A DNA stretch of 13,672 nucleotides from Desulfobacterales bacterium (GTDB lineage Bacteria; Desulfobacterota; Desulfobacteria; Desulfobacterales; RPRI01). Where the stretch lies: the NCBI GenBank assembly GCA_020052975.1, contig JAGVOC010000316.1, forward strand, positions 1-13,672. Direction: 5' to 3'. This document shows, one piece after another, positions 6,004 through 11,855 of the stretch (position 1 is its first letter; each line of letters opens with the position of its first letter). The notes beneath the pieces are model-generated. The model was not told where the DNA came from. It saw nothing but the letters and a program-made list of their open reading frames with translations, and did not search any database. The position numbers and the translations under genes were made by a program.

Positions 6004-7620
6004 TCAGCGCTTACCTGCTCCGGTTACCTCCTTTTCAAAGCTGGGAAGAATCGCTTTGAAAAAGGCGTTCTTGATTAGCTCGACGATGATCTGCCAGGTG
6101 CTGGTTTCCGGATTTTCCAACGTGCCCGTGATATTTGCCTTGGTAGCAACCTCCTGGCGCGACCTGTTTTCAAGCAGCAAGGCGACCCCGCCGATCATCA
6201 TCTCATACGCTTGATGGAAAATGCCTCGCCCCTTATCCTTGCGCCTGTCATATACCTTTATATCCTTGAAGAACGGTTTGATATAACCGGAAATGGCGTT
6301 ATTTTTGACGTGTAACTCTGAGGTGAGGGAAAAGGCCCCGGCGGAAACATCGAAATCTCCGTAGGCACGCAGCAAGTCGTTCATCGCCGTCAACTGGGTA
6401 TCCTCGATTTTGACGTAGAGATCGAGATCAGGTCCCCCTTTCTCCGGCCGGAAATTCCCGGATGCCGTCGTGATGCCGCTTCCCATGAATTTCGCCTTCA
6501 GTCGCACCTGCGCAGGTCCTTGGGAAAACTGATTGGAAAAGTTGCTCATATGGAAATCGGTATCGGCAAGGAATAAGCGGTACGGTTTGCGCGCCGCCTC
6601 ATTCACCATACCGAGGGTGCACCCCGTCAGGCTCAACTGATCGGCGCGTATCAAAATGCCGGGCTTGTTGCTGAGCTCCTTGGCGGTCTTTCCCACTACG
6701 ACCGCGCGTTTTTTTTCGGCGCCGGCAGTGCGTTGCGAATGGATATAGTCGATTTTCATCCCCTGGATCGTCAGGTATTCCAGGTGGGCGCTTTTTACCT
6801 TTGGCGCATACTCGGCATCGCCAGAGGCCCGGAGTACCCCACCATGTATGGAGAGGTTCGCGCGGGCAATCACCGGCTTGAAATAATCAATCGGGACATT
6901 TTCCAGCTTGAGGCGGCCCTTTATGCCGAGATACGGCTCAGCGAGGAAATTTGCGTTGCCGTCGATACTGCCGTGTCCGGTGCCAAAGATTGCCGTATCG
7001 AGATGGAACGAGGAGGGATAGACCTGGTCCGGCAGGTGGATGTTGCGGATATTAGTGGCCTGGAGGTTCAGGTGGCTCAGGACGAGAGGTCTTTTCGGGT
7101 CCTCATCGATATAGGTGATGCTGGCGTCGTTGATCTTCACGCTGTTTATTTTAAGGGGGTAGATATCCTCCACCGCCTGCTGCCAGCCGCGCTCCTTGAG
7201 CGAGACCTTGCTGGCCGCCTCGCTGTGCAGTTGCTGCAGGTTGATGTTGACTTTCGTCTGGTCCAGCCTGAATTCGGCGACGAGCCTCCCCGAGAGGATC
7301 TCGCGCCAGTAGATGCTGGCCTTGAGAACGGGGAAATAGACGACAGGAGGATTCGGATGGGCCTGCTGCAGTACGGTCAATCCTTTCAAGGTCAAGGAGA
7401 GACCGATCAATTGGACATGTAACTTTGGCAACTGAACCGAATACCCTTTCAGATCGTCGTTCAGTTTCTTTTCCATGATGCGGCGCAGAGGTTCATCGAG
7501 GAAAAAAGATGCCGTATAGAGAACAAGGACAAGGGCGGACAGTATGCCGATACCCCATCGAAACGCCCTGGAATCCGACAGTTTTTTAGTCCAAGACTTT
7601 TCTTCTACGCTCTCAGCCAT
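6004..7620 (-). CDS. DUF748 / AsmA-like inner-membrane-anchored protein
   Basis: A 538-residue protein with one N-terminal membrane segment (about 22-41: WGIGILSALVLVLYTASFFL) and a long beta-rich periplasmic body. It is typical of DUF748/AsmA-like proteins, which are thought to support outer-membrane lipid or protein transport. Family-like stretches are LPKLHVQLIGLSLTLKGL, VVYFPVLKASIYWREILSGRLVAEFRLDQTKVNI, and repeated strand patterns through to AYGDFDVSAGAFSLTSELHVKNNAISGYIKPFFKDIKVY. The C-terminus ends with a basic helix. GGAGA 8 nt before the ATG supports the start. A sigma70-like promoter (7663-7690) and an inverted repeat at its -10 (7643-7664) lie just upstream. The precise role is inferred from family only. 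Confidence 0.85.
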   Translation of the reverse strand: MAESVEEKSWTKKLSDSRAFRWGIGILSALVLVLYTASFFLDEPLRRIMEKKLNDDLKGYSVQLPKLHVQLIGLSLTLKGLTVLQQAHPNPPVVYFPVLKASIYWREILSGRLVAEFRLDQTKVNINLQQLHSEAASKVSLKERGWQQAVEDIYPLKINSVKINDASITYIDEDPKRPLVLSHLNLQATNIRNIHLPDQVYPSSFHLDTAIFGTGHGSIDGNANFLAEPYLGIKGRLKLENVPIDYFKPVIARANLSIHGGVLRASGDAEYAPKVKSAHLEYLTIQGMKIDYIHSQRTAGAEKKRAVVVGKTAKELSNKPGILIRADQLSLTGCTLGMVNEAARKPYRLFLADTDFHMSNFSNQFSQGPAQVRLKAKFMGSGITTASGNFRPEKGGPDLDLYVKIEDTQLTAMNDLLRAYGDFDVSAGAFSLTSELHVKNNAISGYIKPFFKDIKVYDRRKDKGRGIFHQAYEMMIGGVALLLENRSRQEVATKANITGTLENPETSTWQIIVELIKNAFFKAILPSFEKEVTGAGKR

Positions 7621-7642
7621 GAGTCTCTCCAGGGTCGCGGGC

Positions 7643-7664
7643 TTTATTTATGAACACAAATAAA
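7643..7664. promoter_or_regulatory. Inverted repeat at the DUF748 promoter
   Basis: A perfect 7-bp inverted repeat, TTTATTT-ATGAACAC-AAATAAA. It lies immediately downstream of, and touching, the -10 box proposed for the DUF748 gene, 23 bp before its start codon. This position suits an operator or an mRNA 5'-end hairpin. Which of these it is cannot be told from sequence. Confidence 0.45.
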
Positions 7665-7690
7665 TGTAGGTCCTTGAACCGTTTTGTCAA
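7663..7690 (-). promoter_or_regulatory. Sigma70-like promoter of the DUF748 gene
   Basis: On the minus strand TTGACA (7685-7690) is followed after 16 nt by TACATT (7663-7668). The -35 is a perfect match and the -10 matches four of six positions. It ends 42 bp upstream of the DUF748 start codon. Confidence 0.6.
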
Positions 7691-8004
7691 TCTTCAAAAA
7701 TCCCTTTGCGGCTGTGACTTCGCTTCAAGAAAAAACAACGAAGCGGCGCCAACTTCCCTTCCGGCGGCCGGGCAGTACCTTATTGGTAGACCGAGACTGC
7801 ACCACTAAAAAGAAGCGGCCCTGTCATCGCCGACTGCATGAGAAATTGCCCAACGGTGTGGTAAAATCCCTCATGTTCCCCGCACTTTAGTAGGTCGAAG
7901 CAGGTTTCTGGTGTGTCTGATCAGCATACCGCGCGGCATGAAATGTCGCACCTAAACCGCCTGGGAAAATAGTGATTGATCAGGCATTCCTTTTTCACGG
8001 TGAA

Positions 8005-8033
8005 AGTATATGAAGAATGATCTTGTGTGTCAA
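8005..8033 (-). promoter_or_regulatory. Strong sigma70-like promoter, twin of the DUF2892 promoter
   Basis: On the minus strand TTGACA (8028-8033), 17-nt spacer, TATACT (8005-8010). Both boxes and 13 of 17 spacer bases match the promoter at 13441-13469. It reads into decayed sequence at 7990-7700, with the DUF748 gene about 385 bp further on. It could drive a lost gene, an untranslated RNA, or a long DUF748 leader. Confidence 0.7.
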
Positions 8034-8068
8034 TTGCATTTCGACCACAAAATTTTGGTATCGGTGAT

Positions 8069-8128
8069 CATTACCAGAAGAAACGTGGAATGTTTTCTGA
8101 GACCTCTTGTTTGTTGCTTTCAGGAAGT
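8069..8128 (+). repeat. Doubtful repeat copy R6
   Basis: GCTTTCAGGAAGT at 8116-8128 matches the right end of R7 (GCTTTCAGGAAGG), and GAAACGTGGAATGTTTTCT upstream loosely resembles the left half of other copies with a small shift. It is followed by an inverted repeat ACCTGAA-(11 nt)-TTCAGGT (8144-8168). Its position 3' of the lysine-rich gene fits the pattern. Sequence support is weak. Confidence 0.4.
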
Positions 8129-8162
8129 AAGCAAACCGGATGAACCTGAAATAGTTACATCT

Positions 8163-8246
8163 TCAGGTGAATGCTGGGAGATGTTCATGGCCGCAATCTT
8201 TGCATTTCACACGGGCAAAGCCGTTGTGCAGATCGCCGTACCGTGA
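8163..8246 (-). pseudogene. IS91-family transposase zinc-binding domain fragment
   Basis: The minus-strand frame ending at TGA (8163-8165) reads RYGDLHNGFARVKCKDCGHEHLPAF. This closely matches the N-terminal zinc-binding domain of IS91-type Y2 transposases (RYGDLHNGFARVRC..C..H pattern) as I remember the family. Only about 26 codons remain. It stops where the next cysteine-rich segment should begin, and there is no start codon. It lies between the lysine-rich gene and repeat copy R6. It is the only trace of a classical insertion element in the window. Confidence 0.7.
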
Positions 8247-8252
8247 TTTCTA

Positions 8253-8366
8253 TCAAGGCTTTCTTTTTGGCTGCTTATCAAGCTTGTTTTTTGATTGTTG
8301 TTTCTGTTTTTCGGTGTTCTGTTTCTGCCCTTTTTCCTTATTTTTCTTACCGCCCTTGTCTCCCAT
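8253..8366 (-). CDS. 37-residue lysine/glutamine-rich protein
   Basis: A very basic small protein starting MGDKGGKKNKEKGQKQNTEK and ending DKQPKRKP, rich in K, Q, N and G, with no hydrophobic core. It is probably disordered and perhaps nucleic-acid binding. I recall short proteins of the MGDKGGKK type from other deltaproteobacterial genomes but know no function. The start is set by AAAGGAGA, with AGGAG ending 7 nt before the ATG. A longer frame to 8444 lacks such a site. The stop codon lies a few bases from the transposase relic. Repeat R7 lies 77 bp upstream of its start codon. Confidence 0.65.
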   Translation of the reverse strand: MGDKGGKKNKEKGQKQNTEKQKQQSKNKLDKQPKRKP

Positions 8367-8442
8367 TATATCTCTCCTTTTCCTGTTGTCTAAAACATCT
8401 TCTCGCAGCGTGGTTTCCTGTTGCAACCACAGTAGGCCCATC

Positions 8443-8565
8443 ATTATTTAATTGTAATCTTGCATACTTTTCAAAATCCGTCAATTACCGCTTTCAGGAA
8501 GGATCATAGCCCCCCTCAGAGACAGAAAGTCAGTTGTCCTGCACTTGTACTGATCATATACTGAT
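8443..8565 (+). repeat. Intergenic repeat R7 (subtype I)
   Basis: ATTGTAATCTTGCATA (8451-8466), with the CAGGAAGG box ending at 8502, gives the invariant 52-nt span. The subtype I module follows (ATCATAGCCCCCCTCAG, GACAGAAAGTCAGTTG, CTGCACTTG), parallel to R3 and R4. It runs up to and slightly into the last codons of the truncated amidohydrolase gene at 8554. Confidence 0.87.
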
Positions 8566-8817
8566 AAGCTCTAGAAAGTTCTCTCCAAGAAGTCTTTTTT
8601 GAATTCCTTTATCAGGAAACAATTTTTCAATTCTCTCTTTTATAAATGAGTAGTCAAAAAGATCGTCATCTCCATGGACGACATAAGGGCCATCGGTCCC
8701 AAATAGACATTTTTCAACACCAAGATATTCAACAACCTGCCATGTTGTTCGGTCATTAAGATAGCTTGTCTGGGAGAGGTAGACATATACATTCGATTGA
8801 TTTATATATTGACCATT
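8554..8817 (-). pseudogene. C-terminal fragment of an amidohydrolase-2 family protein
   Basis: The minus-strand frame between TAA (8818-8820) and TGA (8554-8556) encodes about 87 residues. From NVYVYLSQTS onward they match the last barrel strands of metal-dependent (TIM-barrel) amidohydrolases: YLGVEKCLFGTDGPYVVHG, with the expected catalytic-type Asp in GTDGP, and a final helix KRLLGENFLELI. Full-length family members are about 250-330 residues, so the N-terminal two-thirds and all HxH metal ligands are missing, and no start codon or ribosome site is seen. The break is near 8795. Its 3' end is intact and abuts repeat R7. Confidence 0.75.
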
Positions 8818-8871
8818 TTACAATCAAAAGATCAATATTGGTTATCGGATGAAGCCGGAATGATTAGGGGC

Positions 8872-9492
8872 TTATTTTGCCACGCCGCCGTGAGGTTTGT
8901 AGAAGATATGCTCGCCGATCTCCACAGTCTTGATGTATTCCGCAGACCAACCGGGGGTAGCTTTCCGCTGGTGGAAATACATTGCGCCACCGGTACGGTC
9001 CGGTAGTTGCCGGTTGAGAGCTTTTCTCGCTATTTCCTTGGCGATCGCGTAGTGTTTATCCTCTTCTGCGTCGTCCGAACGGCCATCGCACCACCACGAG
9101 AACTGGCAGGCTCCCTGCTCGTGGCCTTGCCTGACAACTCCACAAATCGTGTTTGGAAAGCCCTTATGGCCTAACCGGTTCATAACAACACTGGCAATTG
9201 CTTCCATGCCAGCAGCGCCCTCGTTCTTGGCCTCCCAGTAGATGGTGCGTGAAAGACAGGTGATCGCATCATCCACGGGCTCTTTGCCGACCGGATCGAC
9301 TGCCTGCGCTTCAGTCTTCGTGATGATCTCGGATTGAGAAGGGGGCATCTTACTACCTTTGGCTGCGGAGTTCTGCTCCAGTACCATCGCTTTGTTCTCA
9401 ACGGCTTCCGCCTTATGTGCCCGGTCAGCCGCGCTCGACTGGCCCGCGATAAGTATTGTTGCTAGGCAGGTCACAACCCATATTTGTCGCAT
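8872..9492 (-). CDS. SleB-like cell wall hydrolase (Hydrolase_2 domain)
   Basis: A 206-residue exported hydrolase expected to act on peptidoglycan in the periplasm. A signal peptide spans residues 1-21 (MRQIW, hydrophobic core, cleavage near SSA-ADR). A low-complexity linker (22-75) follows. The Hydrolase_2/SleB domain is at about 77-200, with LSRTIYWEAKNEG (E87, the family's catalytic-type glutamate), EAIASVVMNRL, GACQFSWWCDG, and GGAMYFHQRKATPGW near the end. The frame is open to 9555, but CAGGAGGTTTGACT directly before the ATG at 9490-9492, followed by a clean signal peptide, fixes the start. In non-sporulating Gram-negative bacteria such proteins are thought to serve wall remodelling. Its 3' end runs straight into the truncated amidohydrolase region with no repeat between them. 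Confidence 0.9.
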   Translation of the reverse strand: MRQIWVVTCLATILIAGQSSAADRAHKAEAVENKAMVLEQNSAAKGSKMPPSQSEIITKTEAQAVDPVGKEPVDDAITCLSRTIYWEAKNEGAAGMEAIASVVMNRLGHKGFPNTICGVVRQGHEQGACQFSWWCDGRSDDAEEDKHYAIAKEIARKALNRQLPDRTGGAMYFHQRKATPGWSAEYIKTVEIGEHIFYKPHGGVAK

Positions 9493-9590
9493 AGTCAAAC
9501 CTCCTGGATGACTCAAACATTGCCCCATGCCCGCGCAATACTTACGATGGGCCATTCGTGCCGAACAGTTTTAATAAGTGAAAAACTTTC

Positions 9591-9626
9591 CGTATATTAT
9601 CTATATACGATGGAAAATATTTCCAT
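9591..9626. promoter_or_regulatory. Two adjacent palindromes upstream of the SleB-like gene
   Basis: CGTATAT-TATCT-ATATACG (9591-9609) is followed directly by ATGGAAA-ATA-TTTCCAT (9610-9626). Both have perfect 7-bp arms. They lie 99-134 bp upstream of the SleB-like start codon, in a very AT-rich stretch where its promoter is expected. They look like binding sites for dimeric regulators, but the factor is unknown. Confidence 0.5.
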
Positions 9627-9721
9627 GTATTGGCGTATTATCAATAAAACAGAAAAAAACACTGTTAAATTTTCCATTTTTGACAATATTGATTGTTCCA
9701 ATCTATTAAGCATAATGATGT

Positions 9722-9748
9722 TTCCCCCATTTTAGTAATATGGGGGAA
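9722..9748. repeat. Perfect 9-bp-arm hairpin
   Basis: TTCCCCCAT (9722-9730) and ATGGGGGAA (9740-9748) around a 9-nt loop. It is a GC-rich stem in an AT-rich setting. No T-run follows on the minus strand, where transcription runs, so it is not a classical terminator. It may block 3' exonucleases, serve as an operator, or be a relic of a mobile element end. Confidence 0.6.
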
Positions 9749-9899
9749 GAAAATATGTTGTTTACTTATCATACTTCTAAAAGTTAATAAAGTTTTAGGA
9801 AATCGTGATTATGTCAAAATCTAAATGATCTATAATTCTACGATATAAAACAAAAAGGGCTACTCCTTAATGTTGAGTCAGTAGTTGATGAGTATTAAA

Positions 9900-9974
9900 G
9901 ATAACTGATTGAAGTCGTGCATTATCTTGGGAGATGAAGGTCCATTGATAACAGGAAGGATTCCTCTGAATCCA
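9900..9974 (+). repeat. Intergenic repeat R8 (subtype III, hairpin module)
   Basis: ATTGAAGTC at 9908, with the CAGGAAGG box ending at 9959, gives the invariant 52-nt span. The hairpin GGATTC-CTCT-GAATCC (9958-9973) and flanks are identical over 25 nt to R2 (1261-1285). It lies 3' of the acyltransferase gene. Confidence 0.88.
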
Positions 9975-10036
9975 CATCTTCCATTTTCGGGCTTAATAAA
10001 ATCCCTGTCGACATCAGTAAGCTGCCTTCAATTATA

Positions 10037-11395
10037 CTATACAATAACTTTTAGCATCATTTGCTTCCATAACAGCAAAAAGCTTTTTGCCGATTCTTTT
10101 TTCAGGTAGTCTTCACTGCATCCAAGATAGATAGTTGTAACGTTTTTATAGGTTGTTACGGTATATGCTATGATGCCTCCAGGTGTCGGGGCAAGAAAGG
10201 AATAACCGATTGCTTTAGTATGTCCGAAATCCCCTGCTTCCTCAAATACAATGCCGATGTTGGTCATATAATGGTTATGTTTTGCAAATTCTAATATCTT
10301 TTTTTTAAGCCATAAAAAAAATCGACTTGCAAGGAAGTAAGGCATTAATTTTATTAACATCGCAATCACAAAGTTCTCTAATCCGATCCATTTTTTTAAT
10401 TTATCAAGTTTTGATTTAATGGTAGCAAGTGCCATGGAAGGGTCTTTTAAATTAGCTTCGATTTCATCATACACTAAAATAACACTAAAATTTCCAAAAG
10501 TTCCATTTGGTTCTCCCCACCAACGACGCAAGTTTGCTGTATAGACAAATCTCAACCATTCACGGTCGTCTCCATGATCTTTATTCCACTTCATGGTTGC
10601 AAGGGAAAACGATGTCATGAAAATATCATTCACGGTAACATGCCGGCTCTTTGTGAATGCCTTTAATCTCGACATTGCTTCTTGTTCAATAATAATGCTT
10701 TCAAAGTATGGTTTAGATTGAATATCTGATTTTTCATCAACCCTTGAATCACCTATGAGTTTATATTTTATTCTGTTTTGTAAGCTCGAAGTAATCATTA
10801 CATACATATTAATTATACATGCTTTTGGAATAAGCCATAGATGGCGTATGTTGAAATTTCTTGCGATTTGCCGCCAACTTCTGCACGGATCGAGCATTCC
10901 GGAAGGTTTCCATTCTTTGTCTTTGTACAGTTCCTGATAGATCTCGGCAAACCTGACACAAATCCTTTTTAAGCCTTCACCATCCATAGCAAGATGATGA
11001 ATCTGGATTACAAAATAGTGTTTCAATGGCCCATCAATGGAAATAATTCGAATCATGGATAATTCTTTAGCATTGATGGGATTTAAATAAACTTTGTCTA
11101 ATTCTTCTTTCGCCTCTTCATCTGTTTCGGTTTTAGTCCGTGAGATTAAATCTTCTACATTCTCTTTTTCAATGAACTGCCAATATCCGTACAACCAGTT
11201 AGTTACAGGTTTACTGTTCAAGACCGGAATGATTTGAATAAGGTAACACAATGTTTTTTTAATGAGATCATCCTCAAGCGGCTCTTCAAGTGACGCAATC
11301 CCCCAGATACAGTACAAATCGTGATCATTAAGCACATTCCATCCAAATTTATCCATTGCCGACATTCTTGTAGAATTTTGCGTATTTTTGCTCAT
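10037..11395 (-). CDS. Condensation-fold acyltransferase (HHxxxDG family)
   Basis: A 452-residue protein of the chloramphenicol-acetyltransferase/condensation-domain superfamily, which includes wax-ester synthase-like, PapA-like and alcohol acetyltransferases. The active-site motif HHLAMDG is at residues 133-139. The C-terminal half has the family's TANLRRWWGEPNGTFGNFSV and HYMTNIGIVFEEAGDFG (SNxG-like) stretches. No carrier-protein or adenylation domain is nearby, so it is a stand-alone acyltransferase. Donor and acceptor are unknown. The frame is open to 11428, but GCGAGG 7 nt before ATG 11393-11395 is a better ribosome site than anything before 11428. The gene is clearly more AT-rich, with many A/T-ending codons, than the HdrD-like and MBL-fold genes, suggesting a separate origin. 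A weak promoter (TTGTGC, 17 nt, CATATT) overlaps the terminator at 11465-11500. Confidence 0.82.
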   Translation of the reverse strand: MSKNTQNSTRMSAMDKFGWNVLNDHDLYCIWGIASLEEPLEDDLIKKTLCYLIQIIPVLNSKPVTNWLYGYWQFIEKENVEDLISRTKTETDEEAKEELDKVYLNPINAKELSMIRIISIDGPLKHYFVIQIHHLAMDGEGLKRICVRFAEIYQELYKDKEWKPSGMLDPCRSWRQIARNFNIRHLWLIPKACIINMYVMITSSLQNRIKYKLIGDSRVDEKSDIQSKPYFESIIIEQEAMSRLKAFTKSRHVTVNDIFMTSFSLATMKWNKDHGDDREWLRFVYTANLRRWWGEPNGTFGNFSVILVYDEIEANLKDPSMALATIKSKLDKLKKWIGLENFVIAMLIKLMPYFLASRFFLWLKKKILEFAKHNHYMTNIGIVFEEAGDFGHTKAIGYSFLAPTPGGIIAYTVTTYKNVTTIYLGCSEDYLKKESAKSFLLLWKQMMLKVIV

Positions 11396-11464
11396 TATCA
11401 AGCCTCGCAATGTTTCAATGGTGCTCATCCATAGATGGCAAATATGACTTCCTAAGCCTTAAAG

Positions 11465-11500
11465 CACAAAACCCCGCTCTCGTATTGAGAAACGGGGTTT
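11465..11500 (-). terminator. Factor-independent terminator
   Basis: AAACCCCG (11469-11476) pairs with CGGGGTTT (11493-11500), and a nested CTC/GAG pairing lies in the loop. On the minus strand the stem is followed by TTTTG. It ends transcription from the HdrD-like gene side, so repeat R9, between that stop codon and this terminator, would be in the transcribed 3' UTR. The mirror T-run on the plus strand is weaker. Confidence 0.72.
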
Positions 11501-11570
11501 CGATAATCAGTCCATAACACCCTCATGAAAGGTTGAATGGTCCAGAAATTTTGATCTTTTTAACTATCGT

Positions 11571-11631
11571 GATTTACATTCGAAATCAAGCACTTTCATC
11601 GGGGGACTCGTTTTACTGATAACAGGAAGGA
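11571..11631 (+). repeat. Intergenic repeat R9 (untyped 3' module)
   Basis: It starts GATTTACATTCGAAATCAAG, and the CAGGAAGG box ends at 11630 (52 nt from 11579). TTTTACTGATAACAGGAAGG is a near-consensus right end. CGA (11581-11583) pairs with TCG (11599-11601), the C-G version of the stem. The sequence beyond (AAGGGTGCTG) fits none of the three subtypes. It lies between the HdrD-like gene and the terminator at 11465-11500. Confidence 0.9.
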
Positions 11632-11762
11632 AGGGTGCTGCTAACATCTTGAATAAGAGCAGCTTATCACTTAAAAAACCTCTTTTGCTGTTCAAACAAT
11701 CCAGGCCACCGCTTAACGAATAAAATATCCAGACCAACTGTCAGGCTCACATTAACATATTT

Positions 11763-11849
11763 CGAATAAGCGTCAATCCGAAGTTGTTCAGCGGAAGAAT
11801 ATGAAAGCATTCAACGCATTGAAAACAATTTTGGATTAACGCTTATTCG
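11763..11849. repeat. Long inverted repeat downstream of the HdrD-like gene
   Basis: CGAATAAGCGTCAATCC (11763-11779) and GGATTAACGCTTATTCG (11833-11849) are inverted copies with one mismatch in 17. The 53-nt interior contains a smaller TTCAA-CGCA-TTGAA hairpin. It begins 6 bp past the stop codon. It is not a terminator by shape (no T-run) and is unrelated in sequence to repeats R1-R11. It could be the ends of a tiny non-autonomous mobile element or a structured 3' UTR. Confidence 0.75.
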
Positions 11850-11855
11850 GAGCAT

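Larger units (their letters stand above)
7621..8162. other. Gene-poor region upstream of the DUF748 gene
   Basis: About 540 bp holding two promoter-like sites (7663-7690 and 8005-8033, both minus), a palindrome over the first, and the doubtful repeat copy R6. Between 7700 and 8000 the minus strand has only broken reading frames. One starts MPDQSLFSQAV just below the second promoter and stops after 11 codons, and nearby frames carry short protein-like runs such as FHAARYADQTHQK. I read this as decayed coding sequence of unknown origin. A plus-strand ORF at 7684-7890 has no ribosome site and no recognisable features. Confidence 0.5.
9493..10036. other. AT-rich intergenic region with palindromes and repeat R8
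   Basis: 544 bp between the SleB-like and acyltransferase genes. It holds two adjacent palindromes (9591-9626), a 9-bp-stem hairpin (9722-9748) and repeat R8 (9900-9974). On the plus strand TTGACA near 9680 is followed 18 nt later by TATTAA, a weak promoter candidate with no gene behind it. I find no credible ORF. Confidence 0.6.
11396..11855. other. Intergenic region with terminator, repeat R9 and long inverted repeat
   Basis: 460 bp. From the HdrD-like gene leftward it holds a 17-bp-arm inverted repeat (11763-11849), an AT-rich stretch with a small ATAAG-AGCAG-CTTAT palindrome, repeat R9 (11571-11631), and a minus-strand terminator (11465-11500). No gene is credible here. Confidence 0.65.

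Noticed and set aside
6733..7422. 229-residue plus-strand ORF opposite the DUF748 gene
   Set aside because: Antisense shadow; the minus-strand frame has membrane anchor, promoter and ribosome site, this one has none.
7684..7890. 68-residue plus-strand ORF
   Set aside because: No ribosome site, no recognisable features, and it lies in decayed sequence.
8167..8509. Plus-strand ORFs rich in Phe/Leu/Cys
   Set aside because: They are the complement of the lysine-rich gene and repeat R7; hydrophobic runs arise from the poly-Lys codons read antisense.
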